A stretch of 64,000 nt of DNA from Peronospora farinosa (lineage: Eukaryota; Oomycota; Peronosporomycetes; Peronosporales; Peronosporaceae), in NCBI GenBank assembly GCA_947646735.1, contig CANTFK010000807.1, forward strand, positions 124,001-188,000, given 5' to 3'. Of the stretch, positions 10,453 to 21,220 are shown piece by piece. The notes below the pieces were generated by a model. The model had not been told where the DNA came from. It worked only from the letters and a program-made list of their open reading frames with translations, and searched no databases. Each line of letters opens with the position of its first letter. The first letter of the stretch is position 1. The position numbers were made by a program, and so were the translations under genes.

Positions 10453-11290
10453 GTGTGCATCGTTTCAGCCACCGAAGCAGCCAGTGAAGAGATTTTGGAG
10501 GCTCAACCAAAGTACGACGAGCCTAAATCAGCGCGCGAAGAACGCTTCTCGGCGCAGTCTTGGGATTCCCTTTGTGATTCGGGCAACCTGTATACAATAT
10601 CGCCCGTGAGTACGCCGATAGTTTTCCGGAAAAAATTCCAGCTGAGCTTCCGGCGGATCGTGTAGTGCGGCACGAAATAGATCTCTTTCCAGGATCTAAA
10701 TACTACGTGACGCGGCAGTGGCCGTTACCGCTTGATCAAGTCATCTCTATTGATGAATCTTTCGAGGGTCGCCGCAAGGCTGGCCATGTCCGCGAGAGTA
10801 TCTCGCCACATTCGAGTCCGACTTTCTGTGTGAAGAAAGCTACCGGCGGTTGGCGCATTGTGCACGCCTTCAACAAGATGAATGACGCCACGATCCCGGC
10901 TCAAACGCTTATCCCTCGAAAAGACATGGTATTGGATACCATGTCCGGGAGCGAGATCTACAGCGCCATAGATCTGACAGACGGTTTCTATCAGATCCTC
11001 ATGAGGGACAGTGACATTCCGTTCACTGCGGTTAGCACCATAACCAAAAAAGCGGGATGCTTTGGGAGTGGTTCGTCATGCCACAAGGTCTGAAGAACAC
11101 TCTAGATACGGTCAATTGGATGGTGACAAAAGTACTTCGTCCACTTCGCGATTTTGCACCGAGCTACTTTGACGACATTTTTGTTCGCAGCCGCGCTGAG
11201 CTACAGGTCATCGCTACGGAGGTACACCTTTGACACTTGAAGCAGTGTTATAAGTTTTGAGCGACAATAAATTGCATGCGAATTTAGAGA
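10453..11290 (+). pseudogene. Reverse transcriptase of element C
   Basis: 10665-11093 is open from RHEIDLFPGSKYYVTRQWPL to the middle of the RT (SAIDLTDGFYQILMRDSD, first catalytic Asp). After a frameshift near 11040-11090, the sequence goes on through a catalytic SYFDDIFV block at about 11160. Upstream frames (10403-10665) match the region before RT in D (REERFSAQSWDSL). Broken by indels; the FDD box itself is intact. Confidence 0.85.
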
Positions 11291-11291
11291 A

Positions 11292-12010
11292 TTGTGTTTT
11301 CTGCGTTCCTTTTATTTCCAGTACTCGGATGCTATGTCAGCAAGGAAGGTGTCCGCGCTGACCCTGAGAAGATCTCATCGATCTGTTCCTGTCCAACGCC
11401 CAGGAACCAAACTGAATTACGTCAATGGCTCGGTCTGGCGATTTACTTGCATAAGTATACGTAGAAGTATGCTGAGCTAATTCAGCCATTATCGGCTTTG
11501 CTCAAGAAAGATGCAGTATGGTTATGGACGGCAGAACATCAATCTGCCTTCGACTACGTGAAGAAGAGGTTGTCCAAAGCACCTGTGCTGATGCTACCTG
11601 ATGACTCCAAGCCATTCCACGTCGTATGTGACACGAGTAATTTCGCTATAGGATGTGCCCTCATGCAATTTGATGACGAGGCTCGAAAGTGCGTCTTGAA
11701 TTTTCAATCACGACAGATGAAACCTGCCGAGAAAAATTATCCGGTACACGACAAGGAACTTTTTGGTTATGCGTTACGCGCTAATCAAGTTTAGAGTATA
11801 TTTGCTCGGCGAAAAGATGTTTTCTATCTACACAGATCACGCATCATTATGTACCGCCGTCAAGAGTCCTCACTTGTCCCAGCGTATGGCACGGTGGTTG
11901 TCATTTTTTGCCGAGTATAATTTTGTGGTGCATTACAAGCCTGGAAAGAATAATATTCTCGCTGACGCGCTTTCTAGTTGCCCTGATTACGATCCTCGGC
12001 ACGACATGGG
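11292..12010 (+). pseudogene. RNase H of element C
   Basis: 11498-11794 reads LSKAPVLMLPDDSKPFHVVC and DTSNFAIGCALMQFD, with the first catalytic Asp kept, then NYPVHDKEL. After a frameshift, 11763 onward reads FSIYTDHASLCTAVKSPHLS and HYKPGKNNILADALS, the usual end of gypsy RNase H. Confidence 0.85.
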
Positions 12011-12019
12011 TCATCAAAC

Positions 12020-13560
12020 GGAGAATGTTGATGAAGACGAAGATATCTGTGCGTGTTGTATTGAGTTGGGGCTTAATGCGATGATTTCGACACCCGTGCT
12101 GTCGATCCGAACTCAGATCGCTGAATCCTACGCGAATGATTTCTTCTATGCAGGAATCATCAACTATCTCAGGGACCCGAGCGAAAAATTACTCGCGAAG
12201 TTGACGAAACCAACACGCGACAACATCAAGCGTTACGCTCTTGACGGTTCGTTGCTGATGTACACGATGGACGTCTTTCACTCCCCGCGTATCTTTTTTC
12301 CTGCTTATGACGACCTTCGAGCTCGATTGGTTCATGAATTTCAGGACAGCCCAACTGGCGGAAACCTGGGCCATGAAAGACGTTTGCAGCTATTTATTTG
12401 CGTATTTTCTGGCCGCGAATGTATAAGTAAATCCATAAATGGGCGCGCTCCTGTGAAACCTGTCAGCGTGTGAAGCCCGCGCCGTCCTCACAAGCCCCAT
12501 TGCATCCGCTTCCGATTGCTACAGAATCCTGGCGCTCGGTCAGCATGGATTTTATCTTTAGACTTCCACCCGATGAACAGAAACGCACGGGCGTATTGGT
12601 TCTAGTGGATCGATTTAGCAAACTGGTGCATTTTCCTCCGGTCTCCACCAACATTACGTCGGAGAAGACAGCGAAGATCTTCATTGATCTTATCTTCAGG
12701 CATCATGACTTGCCAGAATCTATTGTTTCGGACCGTGACCCGCGTTTCACTTAGGCTTTCTGGGCCGAATTATTCCAGCTATTAGGCACGCGGTTGCTTA
12801 TGTCTACGGCGACCCATCCAGAGACGGATGGGAAAACGGAGCGTATGAACAGGGTGCTTGAAGATGTCTTGCGCAGTTATGCAAAGCCGTTCTCGTCATG
12901 GAGTTCGTTTCTTCCACTTGCTGAGTTTGCAATCAACAATGTTGTACATGCGTCGTCCGGGTTGACGCACTTTTTACGTGAACAGTGCGAGGCATCCTTG
13001 CGTTCCGGCGCTTCTTGCTCTTTCAGCTTCAGAGCACTTAGTCTCACAGCTTGGTAAGAGGGGGTATCTACCGATGGAATTGCGCCGAAACTATTGATGA
13101 TTACAATAAGAATAAGGTTGCTGACAATGCACCTAATACTGGTAATTTGTGGCCAACGGCATGTCGACTCCTGACGCGATGCATTCCATCGCGTCTCCCG
13201 TTGCTAATTTTGCCCCAAAAGAGAATACGTCGCCTGTAAGTTCGGGTGCAGTAACCGAATTTCTGCTATTAAGACAAGGAATCACGCGTTTTGTGCGTGA
13301 TGCATTACAAAAGGCAGTCGACAAGCAAAAGGAGAATGCAGACAGAGGAGGTCGAAAGAATATGTTGATATTTCGAGGAGGTCAAAGAGTATAATTATCA
13401 GTAAGTAGATTACAGAACACCTCAGTGACGAATTTGGGCGCTACTAAGTTAGCGCCAAGATATATTGGCCCATTTCGGGTTGTTAAGGTGCATGGTGGCG
13501 CTTACACGCTAGACATACCTACATCTATGCGTTTGCACCCGACGTTATACGTCGGGCGCC
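12020..13560 (+). pseudogene. Integrase of element C
   Basis: The H2C2 region lies near 12330-12470 (RARLVHEFQDSPTGGNLG) but is disrupted. The core follows: SVSMDFIFRLPPDEQ, SIVSDRDPRFT with a stop right after it (TAG near 12753), and HPETDGKTERMNRV at about 12830. The C-terminal part (13149-13922) includes APRYIGPFRVVKVHGGAYTL and LHPTLYVGRLKAYLP. The catalytic residues are readable but the frame is interrupted. Confidence 0.85.
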
Positions 13561-13924
13561 TCAAGGCTTACCTACCGGCGGATCTCCCTTCGAATCTTCC
13601 CCGCTCTTCTGTGCCGGCTCGAAATCCGACATCCCTTGACGACGACGCTGACGAAGACTGGGTCCAAGTCCTGCCAGAACGCGTGAAGACTCGATCTGCT
13701 GGGGTCCTCGGAACGAAGTCGTCTCAAGTTGGCGTAGGCGCTCCACCAGTACCAGCTGCTCACGTCGAGTCCGCTCAGCAGCCTCAGTCGCAGCATCCGC
13801 ACGATCTTGAGCTCTCTCAGCCATCTCGCGAGCATCAATTAGGGCATTCTTCGACTCCTCGGCTTCAGCGCGAAGTAAACGCAGCTCATCATTCGACTGT
13901 ACAGGCGGCCGATTGCGAATAATC
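13561..13924 (-). other. Antisense coiled-coil frame in element C
   Basis: Opposite the integrase-chromodomain linker, the minus strand reads a heptad-rich helix (ELRLLRAEAEESKNALIDAR, then EMAERAQDRADAATEAAERT, then RREQLVLVERLRQLETT). The first part has no ATG, and a 1-nt indel near 13915 separates it from the upstream frame seen in D. ATG-initiated part: 13561-13824. The sense frame here is a low-complexity Pro/Gln/His linker. Comparison with D at 57597-57998 gives 7/3/9 substitutions at codon positions 1/2/3 in this antisense frame. Function unknown; could be a captured or antisense-expressed ORF. Confidence 0.45.
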
Positions 13925-13969
13925 GGCGCTCATCGCCAGAGGTCTTCTGTCGTGATGCTCCTTCTCCCT

Positions 13970-14349
13970 TAATTGATGCATCGGGTGCGCGACGTTGGAT
14001 TGTCGACCGAATTGTCGATCACGAGGATCACAATCCCCAGGCGCCGAGTAATAACTTGGCGCCCACGAAGAACCACGTTGAGAAACATTACGGGGCTCGC
14101 TGGTTGGGATATTCGCCGGCAGACGATACATGGGAACCTAGAAGTATGCTGGCTCAGGATGTACCAGACGTGGTCGAGGATTATGAGTCGCGTAGGAAGA
14201 CGGCGATATCGAGCGATGCTGCCGATTACAGCCCCAATCTCGCGAGCCGTGATGCTCGCGAGCAACAGAACTTTGACGACGAGTCCCCGAGCGATTCCGA
14301 GATTTATTATGACGCTCGAGAAACTTGGATGGCATTTGCGACTATGTGA
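13970..14349 (+). pseudogene. Chromodomain of element C
   Basis: ASGARRWIVDRIVDHEDH opens the domain, followed by a loop, then NHVEKHYGARWLGYSPADDT and WEPRSMLAQDVPDVVEDYES. It matches the chromodomain pattern 'Y.V.W.GY...D.TWEP'. This part is open without stops, but it is separated from the integrase by the TAA near 13920. A short acidic tail follows. Confidence 0.8.
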
Positions 14350-14368
14350 AGTACCATAGAAAATCGAA

Positions 14369-14448
14369 TTTGGCGCACGTGGGGATCGAACCAGCGACAT
14401 CACGATCAAGAACTCAGTGAAGTGGTAAACCACGGCACCAACGGAATG
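14369..14448 (-). other. tRNA-like A-box/B-box module in the 3' region of element C
   Basis: On the minus strand a perfect B box, GGTTCGATCC (14383-14392), is followed by CCACGTGCGCCA. It is preceded at a tRNA-like distance by an A-box-like TTGGTGCCGTGG (14430-14441). The acceptor stem pairs poorly, so this is not a working tRNA. It may be a tRNA-derived Pol III promoter or a relic. Element D has the same module at 57131-57205, with a perfect A box but a decayed B box. It points toward the antisense coiled-coil frame. Confidence 0.45.
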
Positions 14449-14654
14449 ATAGCGAATGAGGAGTTTCGTTATGTGTTCTCGCAATTCTGGACGATTAGCG
14501 CCGATAAACGGTATAGCGTTCACGGGATCAAGCGTGCGTTCGTGACTCGCGGTGTCTGCTCCCTGCAGATCGTACGGTTTTCTCGTCAGATAAATTCTTG
14601 CGCGCGCGGCCAGGGTCATGCTGCTCAATTGTGTGTCACTGAGCAGGTTCGAGG

Positions 14655-15134
14655 TCGTTTTGCTTGTCGTGCTCCAAAGAAGCGCGCCATAAGCAACACT
14701 TCGTTGTTAGGCGGCTGATACATGGCGCGAATTTTAGTTTTAAAGATCGCCCATGATGGAAACTCATCAGCATTTGCCATCAGCGCAGAGTATGCCCACT
14801 CTGACGCTTTGCCACGCAAGTTGGACATGGCATACGAAACCATCCTGGTGTCGTCTTCGATGAGCTGCGCCACTCCACATTGCTTAACTGCTAATAGCCA
14901 GTGAAAAATCGTGTGAAGGGTAGCTCCATCGAACTTCGGAGGATCCATCCGAATGGGCCTCGGTTGATTAGGCCGGGCAGAGAGCGTCTCAACAGTTCTG
15001 TTGAGCGCCTCATTTCGAGCTTGCACACGCAAAAGCTCATCCTGAGGCTTACTGATGGACTCAGCCGTGGATTGGCTTCTTGCCTCGAAAGCATTTCTAC
15101 GCTGTCCGAGCACAAACTCCTCGAATAGCTCCAA
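14655..15134 (-). pseudogene. gag fragment of element E
   Basis: Frame with MELFEEFVLGQRRNAFEARS, a short coil, then a Gag core: PIRMDPPKFDGATLHTIFHW, MSNLRGKASEWAYSALM and FKTKIRAMYQPPNNEVLLMA. This pattern is common to gypsy gag in oomycetes. Homology to Gag ends at FFGARQAKR, where the sequence turns into the 3' region of element C (junction about 14654). Truncated at its C-terminal end; the rest of E is absent. Confidence 0.85.
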
Positions 15135-15308
15135 CTAAGCAAAATGTTGCTCAGGAGGACAATTTAAGAGATTGACGACCAAGTCCCTGCACCAAATGCT
15201 TTGCCACCTCCCTATGATGTTGGGAGAGGAGAGGAAAATCACGTCAATCCACGTGTGGATAGGGACATCCGTATCCACTCGCACGCTAAGAGAGACGGGT
15301 CGTGGGAA

Positions 15309-15326
15309 GGACGACTAGTGCTACCA
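15309..15326 (-). other. Primer-binding site of element E
   Basis: The minus strand reads TGGTAGCACTAGTCGTCC two bases inside the LTR. It starts with TGG, complementary to a tRNA CCA end, and is close to the PBS of element D (TGGTAGCACTTCGTAGTCC). The priming tRNA is not identified. Confidence 0.65.
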
Positions 15327-15328
15327 AG

Positions 15329-15738
15329 TGTAGACGGGCGTTCCGTAAAGAAGATGCCATGTACTACGCGGCAGTAATTAGTAAATTCAAGACTTGCTTT
15401 TATTTAATAGAAGTTAACTAAATATAAGTTTAATTACTGATTGGCTTATTATGCAAAGATTGGATACGCGTCTCTTTAGAAACGTATCCTTGCGTGCGAG
15501 CTTGAAATATATATGAGCTCGCTGATGACGTCTGTCTGAAGCGTCACCATGACGACCAGTCCAAACTGCGCGTCATCCCCGTTGAATGTGAATCCATCCA
15601 TGGATATCACATTCACAAGGGTGGGTCACATTGATGTGCCACACCCTAGTGGCAGGTCGATGGTATCTTGTACCCATTTTAATCCTGCCCGTTAAGTTTC
15701 AAATACGTAACGAACCGTGTAACTTTTAGCCCGTTACA
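15329..15738 (-). repeat. 5' LTR of element E
   Basis: 410 bp. On the minus strand it runs from TGTAACGGGCTAAAAG to CCCGTCTACA, and the PBS and gag follow in order, so it is the 5' LTR of a minus-strand element. Only this LTR and a gag fragment survive. It is unrelated in its interior to the LTRs of C, D and G. Confidence 0.8.
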
Positions 15739-18143
15739 GTCCAACACTATCGCGGCTTTTCAATCACGATCGGGTCAATTTTAACTCCTTGAAGCGTTAG
15801 TTGATAGTTATTCGGCTCTTTCGGTGGTGCTATGTTCCTTCTCAACAACTTATTGATCGCCACTGCTAGTAAGATACATGGGTCGGATTCATTTTTGTTG
15901 CGTCGCTTTCCCGCATATTGAGCATGATTCAAGTGCCGCTTTACTTGCGCGTCACTCTAGTCGAAACTAAGTGATGCAGCGACGACCGCGATGAGTCAAT
16001 AGTCGTGGACTAGAACTCAAAACATGTCAACAGAACAATCACTGCTAGCACTGTGTACCCGTAACAGACCTTTAATCTTCTGCAAAACTACTTCAATGGA
16101 TTGTAAAAGTATTAAGAAGTGAGAAGGAACAACTCACACGACCCGACTGGCTCGTCCAATCTCAAGTTAAATTGCACAGAAACAATATAATGTCGACAGT
16201 TTTTTCAGAACGAAATGTCCAGCTGAATGTTGGCATTGTTAAAAGACCACATATCTGTAAAAAATGAGTCGTCAAACGGCATTGCGGACAAACAGAAGAA
16301 GTTTTACCAGAGTGCCTTTGAAGTGGATAAATAACATGACAGCATGGATCAAAATGATAATTATAATTTTGGTCAATCAATAATTGTTTTATTACCATAC
16401 GAATCCAATATATTTGATAAATGAGCTAATTGTTAATAATCAAATTGGTAAATGACCCATAAATTCGCGCAGACGTCATCGCTCATACTTGCGTCCACCT
16501 TCTGCCTCCTTTGTATTGTAATAACGTGCAGCTTCTGCAATTAATGTAGCCGCGAAAGCCCGTTGACAAAGCGCCGAAATGCTCATTTCATGACTTTGCA
16601 GTATAATTTCTGACCTATTCAATGTTATTTGCAATCTGCGAAGATGGTACCCGCGTGCTTGTTCCGTCTACCTTCCACGGCTTGGTAGATTGAGATTGCA
16701 GAGGTAGCTGTTAATATTCTATAAAGAGTCATGCAAAGTGACCTGCAAGCGTTCGACATGAGAAATCATCACGAACAAGACCGGCACGAAACTTCGTGGA
16801 CTCCGTGCAACCATGAACCTGAGAATAATGCTGCCATATACATGCAAAGAAGATCTACTGCGATGATAAAGAAATGCCAGTCCAGCTTTTTTCCAATCCA
16901 CGCAATGTTTTATTCAAGAAAACGCAACGTGTCGTGCAGGGCTAGTCTTGACGCCGGGCTTGTGACCATCGTGAAAGACTGACCATGACGGGCAGATCAC
17001 ATTCGGCTCTACTCATATCTAATTGTCTTCGCCTCTCCAGCGAGTATCTGAGGGAATCGGATACTTGTATCGAAAAGTGAATCTCAATGCAATATGTCTG
17101 CGGTTGCACTACAGGTGAAGGCTTCATGGCAAGTTCTATCTTGATGCTGTATAAAGATTATTACCGGAAGCGTCAGTCATGAGGATTGGGAGTCCATTTC
17201 ATATCATGTTGGTAAACTTTGGATCAGACGAGTGTGATTTGGACGAGATTAGCTGTCTCCCTCACTTCCGTTCTACCAGCTGCCTGTAGTCGATAACACC
17301 GGTGACACACCGGGCCGAGAGTTCGTCTTGCCTACCAAGCGTACTAATGCCGCATGTAAGCCACCGACTTTGGTCTTCATGTACTCGTTAACTATACTGC
17401 AGCGTGGTTCGCTTGGTACGCTGCGTGCACTCTTGCCAAGTCAAGACAGGTAGTTGAATCTGACATATAAAGTCGCAGGAAGGCAGCTGTAGTAAACGAG
17501 GATGAAGACACGCCTCTTCGTGCCACTATTTTTCGTTCTTACTGCTGCAAAGGTCAATTTCCTTGTTCTTCGTAGCGTTTTGCATTTCTCTCCTTTGTAA
17601 CGAATGATCGAGCACGCGAGGCTTTGCAAATCAGTTTAGGTGACGACCCGGGTCGAACCACCAGTCCTGCGGCACACAAAGAAAGAGCCAGTAAAGATCT
17701 TTTCGAAACCTCTGGAATCCAAGCACCCCTGAATCTGCTTGGAATGGGCTTTTTATGCAAAAAAACTGGAAATGTGACAGTCGAAAATGCGACGAGTCGA
17801 GCTGGCGTGTGTGCGCACAGAAAGGACAGACAAATTGAGTGGCCTGTCGCTTCAGACCGCGCGTGAGTCATCCCAGGCCGCTCTAACGATATAATGGCGC
17901 TGCTGATGAGCCACTCATGATACTTGTAGAGTCCCTGTGCACAATTTGCTAGTATATTGATAACAGACTAAAGCACAATGTTGTTTGCATGATCCGTAAG
18001 AGTCTCCAGACTGCAGCTGTCCTCGGAGCTAGAGGGCTTGTTTCTGGAATGTATGCGCACTTGGATCGGTCCTTCGGAACATCAAAGACAGGCGACTGTA
18101 GCTAATCTCAGGATCGCGCTCCATACTCACCGTAAGTCTAACC
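15739..18143. other. No supported gene, 15.7-18.1 kb
   Basis: Only short frames without recognisable domains. Near 17640-17665 the minus strand contains GGTTCGACCC, a B-box match followed by GGGTCGTCACC, but no A box at the right distance. This could be a tRNA-derived repeat relic. Confidence 0.5.
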
Positions 18144-18219
18144 TTGCACCGGTCTCGCGTTGGGGTCAATTGTTCCACGGTCTTTCTGGCACGCCACAGC
18201 CGTGTGATTCTGCCAGCCA

Positions 18220-18738
18220 TTGGCCACCGGAGGGGGGGGGGTTGTAAACTACGGCCTCGTCGCATTTTTTGTGAAGATTGGCATTCCACAACTTACCTGC
18301 CAGCTCCGAAGTCAAGTCCTTCCAGTCACTACAACAATGGGAATGCAACCAAAAGTCCTGCTGCTTCGTATCCAGCGGTCGCAACTCCACATTCAACGGT
18401 CACAACTCCGCCACGTCAAGTCCCCTCGCGCACTCTTGAAGCGCTCGAATTTTCGTCGCCATTTCCACCCGGTGCCCATCGAGCTGCCGGAGGATGTGCG
18501 TGTGCTCAAGCAGAAAATCCTCAAGACGCACCCAGTTAAGCTCACACGCTTCAGCCTCGGCCACATGCGGTGCGTGGCTACCCCACCGGTGGTAATTCCT
18601 GACAAACTCAAAGACCGACGAGCTTTGCGCACAATCGTGTCGGGCAAGAGCGTGCCGCTCACAATGGGCATGTGGGAAAACTGCAAGAAGAAAGCCAAGC
18701 ACCTGGACTTGATCGACGAGTATGTCACCTACCGGTGA
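18220..18738 (+). CDS. Orphan hypothetical protein, possibly a last exon
   Basis: 172-codon frame; I do not recognise it. The last about 90 residues look protein-like: basic and mixed hydrophobic, with LPEDVRVLKQKILKTHPVKL and PLTMGMWENCKKKAKHLDLI, ending YVTYR. The N-terminal part is repetitive (IQRSQL twice) and follows a G8 run at 18231-18239, so the true coding segment may start downstream or be an exon with an acceptor near 18300-18400. Overlapping frames on the minus strand are as long, so coding status is uncertain. Confidence 0.3.
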   Translation: MATGGGGVVNYGLVAFFVKIGIPQLTCQLRSQVLPVTTTMGMQPKVLLLRIQRSQLHIQRSQLRHVKSPRALLKRSNFRRHFHPVPIELPEDVRVLKQKILKTHPVKLTRFSLGHMRCVATPPVVIPDKLKDRRALRTIVSGKSVPLTMGMWENCKKKAKHLDLIDEYVTYR

Positions 18739-19751
18739 TAGGGTCTCCCACGTCATTTTAACTTAGTTCTCCTCACTGATTTCAAGAGATCTCAGCCACA
18801 TCTTTCGCATCCAGCGTTGAATCGAATCGAAGGTTCAACGCGATACAATCGCCGTCTCGTGCAGTAGTTTTCGCACTCATTATTACATAGCGAACACTAC
18901 CCATCACAAAGCTCTGTAAATACAATGTACCAATGCTCTCAATGCAATATCTCAAAGGGTTTTGATGCACGGTATGAGGCCTTTAGATGCAAAAGCTCAA
19001 AGTTATCGTGTAGACTAAAGGGCACATTCTTCCTATCTGTATTCAACAAGAGGTGCGCTTGATCACATATGCAGCATTTCATTGCGTTGCATGTGCTTTG
19101 CAGCTTGACATTTCATCGTCTCGATCATGAGGTCTTATTGAATCTATTACTAGAAGAAGTTCTTCGGTCAAAACTTTTGACATTGTCTTGTTTTCTTGGC
19201 TTCTTGTGGTCTATACCATTGATAGAGCACAAGTTCGCTTGTAAATTAGCTGTAACTTGCAAAAGCACCAGCACCAGCACCAAGTCGGTACTCATACGAT
19301 CAACTCGATCCAGAATCGGGATCAAGTAGATCGTTGCGAACCGGGTATATTCAGTAGTGCACCTTTTAACAGTGCATCATGAGGCTGCTCCGTCGTGTAA
19401 GACCAGCATGCACTGATAGATGCGCATTCAAGCGTCCGAACGAAGACTCGCATCACGCGATGCCCTTGCCAAAAGAAGCCCACAAGTTCAAGATATGCAC
19501 ATCTTGACCGCTGTTTGATAATGTCGATAGGGCCATTCACAAGCAATTATAAGCTCAATGCCCCTGAACAGTATGAAAACATCCTGCCAGCTAAACCTAC
19601 AAAAGCTATCACCCCTGGGTCCATTCGAAATAGAGGAGTGTATCGTAGTGTTCCTTTGAGTCAGAACCATGCGTAAGACCATGCTGGCCATCTTTGCTGG
19701 CTAACGGAAACGAGATAAATATTTCGAAATACAAGCTGAAGCGACGACTCG
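18739..19751. other. Intergenic, nothing recognised
   Basis: About 1 kb of AT-richer sequence with short frames only. A CACCAG triplet-like run (about 19265-19282) is the only simple repeat noted. Confidence 0.6.
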
Positions 19752-20969
19752 TTACACGGCAAGCGGTTGCTTGCGGCCCGCAACCGTATCCTCATCGATG
19801 ACCAGCATGTTCCGTACCGTTAACGGGATCTCGCCACCGAAGAGCCGCTTGAACACGCCAACCTGGTCCCAGCAATGATGCTGCTCAGCAATAAGCAGAT
19901 CGTGGAATACAACGTACGTGGTAACTGTGAACGTCAAATCCGACGACTTGATTGCCAGAAGCGCTACGCGCATAGTCGCCGGGCAGTCCTCCGACGCGCA
20001 CACGCGCTCCAGATGTTGCGCCGAGGCGATTTCACCCTGAATGCGCCACTTGGTCAGAATCATCTCACCATCCGGAAGATGTGGTCGAAGCTCTACAATA
20101 TCAACCACAATGCTCTTGAACACTGAGCGTATCATATTCCACAGACTAATAGTCTGCAAACGTCCAAAGGCATCCCACTCTCGGACACCAGCACTGATAC
20201 GACAATCTTCATGCCACACCCTTGAGGCATCTCCTAGACTCAAAAAAGCAGCATTCAGATGTTCCACCATCTCCGTCACGACTCTAGTTCTCTCTGCCAA
20301 AAGTCTCTCCACAGTGACACGTTCCTCCGCTTTCAGTGTTCTCCTTTCTCCCATGTTTCTCAAGCCGGCTAAACTGCTTAGAGCTCCTAAATTGTTTAAA
20401 CTTCCCAATGCCGCAAAAGTTCCAGATGTTTTCCGTCCTGTAGCATTTTTCCCCAACAATAAAGCCTGCTTCAAATGCAGATTGTCTCTCTCTAAATTAC
20501 GCACACGTTGTACCAAGTCCGTAAGTTTTATCTGTCCTCCAGTATATCTCGAGCCTGTAGTAGTCAATCCCTGTCGACTTGTTGGCGCAAGTACCGTATC
20601 AGACATTATTAACGCCCCTTTTTGTCCTTCTTCTTCTTCTTCTTCTTCTGTCTCCTCGTTTTTCTTCTCCTTTTGCTGCTTCTTGTGGCTATAAACAGCT
20701 GCCTCTTTAGCATCAGTACCTTGTATCTTCTTACGTTTGTGTTTCTGGTCGTGGCTTACTTGCGTGTCGTCGATTTCGCTTGGAAAAGTGTCCAATAATT
20801 CATTTAGAGCAATAACTTCAGGTTCAACAAACTGTCTCTTAGCTCCTACGTCTTTGTTCGAGACAGAAAAAAGTGCAGCTGATGCGCCTGCATTTCTTCT
20901 TGTTGACATATTTCCATTTACTGTCTTGTTACCGGTATCCGGCGCGGATGAGGAAGGCGAGGACGCCAT
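19752..20969 (-). CDS. Hypothetical protein with nuclear signal and short leucine zipper
   Basis: 405 residues, single exon; start chosen at the ATG of MASSPSSSAPDTG (the frame upstream has only non-ATG starts). Layout: Ser-rich N-terminus; basic stretch KHKRKKIQGTDAKE; acidic run of nine residues (EETEEEEEEE); a short coil IKLTDLVQRVRNLERDNLHL with leucines at heptad spacing; a Gly/Leu/Ala repeat; then an about 190-residue C-terminal domain (VERLLAERTRVVTEMVEHLN through LLIAEQHHCWDQVGVFKRLF). The coil with basic upstream sequence recalls bZIP-like oomycete regulators, but no proper basic region is seen. It lies 251 bp downstream of the GOLD coiled-coil gene on the same strand. Function not assigned. 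Confidence 0.75.
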   Translation of the reverse strand: MASSPSSSAPDTGNKTVNGNMSTRRNAGASAALFSVSNKDVGAKRQFVEPEVIALNELLDTFPSEIDDTQVSHDQKHKRKKIQGTDAKEAAVYSHKKQQKEKKNEETEEEEEEEGQKGALIMSDTVLAPTSRQGLTTTGSRYTGGQIKLTDLVQRVRNLERDNLHLKQALLLGKNATGRKTSGTFAALGSLNNLGALSSLAGLRNMGERRTLKAEERVTVERLLAERTRVVTEMVEHLNAAFLSLGDASRVWHEDCRISAGVREWDAFGRLQTISLWNMIRSVFKSIVVDIVELRPHLPDGEMILTKWRIQGEIASAQHLERVCASEDCPATMRVALLAIKSSDLTFTVTTYVVFHDLLIAEQHHCWDQVGVFKRLFGGEIPLTVRNMLVIDEDTVAGRKQPLAV

Positions 20970-21220
20970 CAAGAAGAGGAACGGATGTCGCTCAGATTCT
21001 AAGATGATGATTGGATAATAATCTGTCAATGGAGCGTATGAGGCTCTACACAACGTCGTCAAGGAGGCGTTGATACTGTCAGATACGGCGTGACTGGTCT
21101 GAAAAGATTGCAACAAAAAGAGACGAAGCTACTCGATCCCTGCCTGGGTTGGCTCTGTCCTTCAATCTCCTCAACAAGTTTATATTTGACTTCAAACATG
21201 TCTGCAACTATTAGACGTCT

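Larger units (their letters stand above)
8021..14654 (+). mobile_element. Element C: protease-less Ty3/gypsy chromovirus
   Basis: 5' LTR, broken gag, tandem-repeat spacer, RT, RNase H, integrase, linker with antisense coil, chromodomain and a 3' region shared with element D up to about 14654, where it meets the gag of element E in opposite orientation. There is no 3' LTR. By comparison with D, the protease segment is missing between about 9553 and the repeats. Numerous stops: not autonomous. Confidence 0.9.

Noticed and set aside
17630..17680. tRNA gene suggested by a B-box GGTTCGACCC on the minus strand
   Set aside because: No A box at tRNA distance and no cloverleaf; at most a relic of a tRNA-derived repeat.
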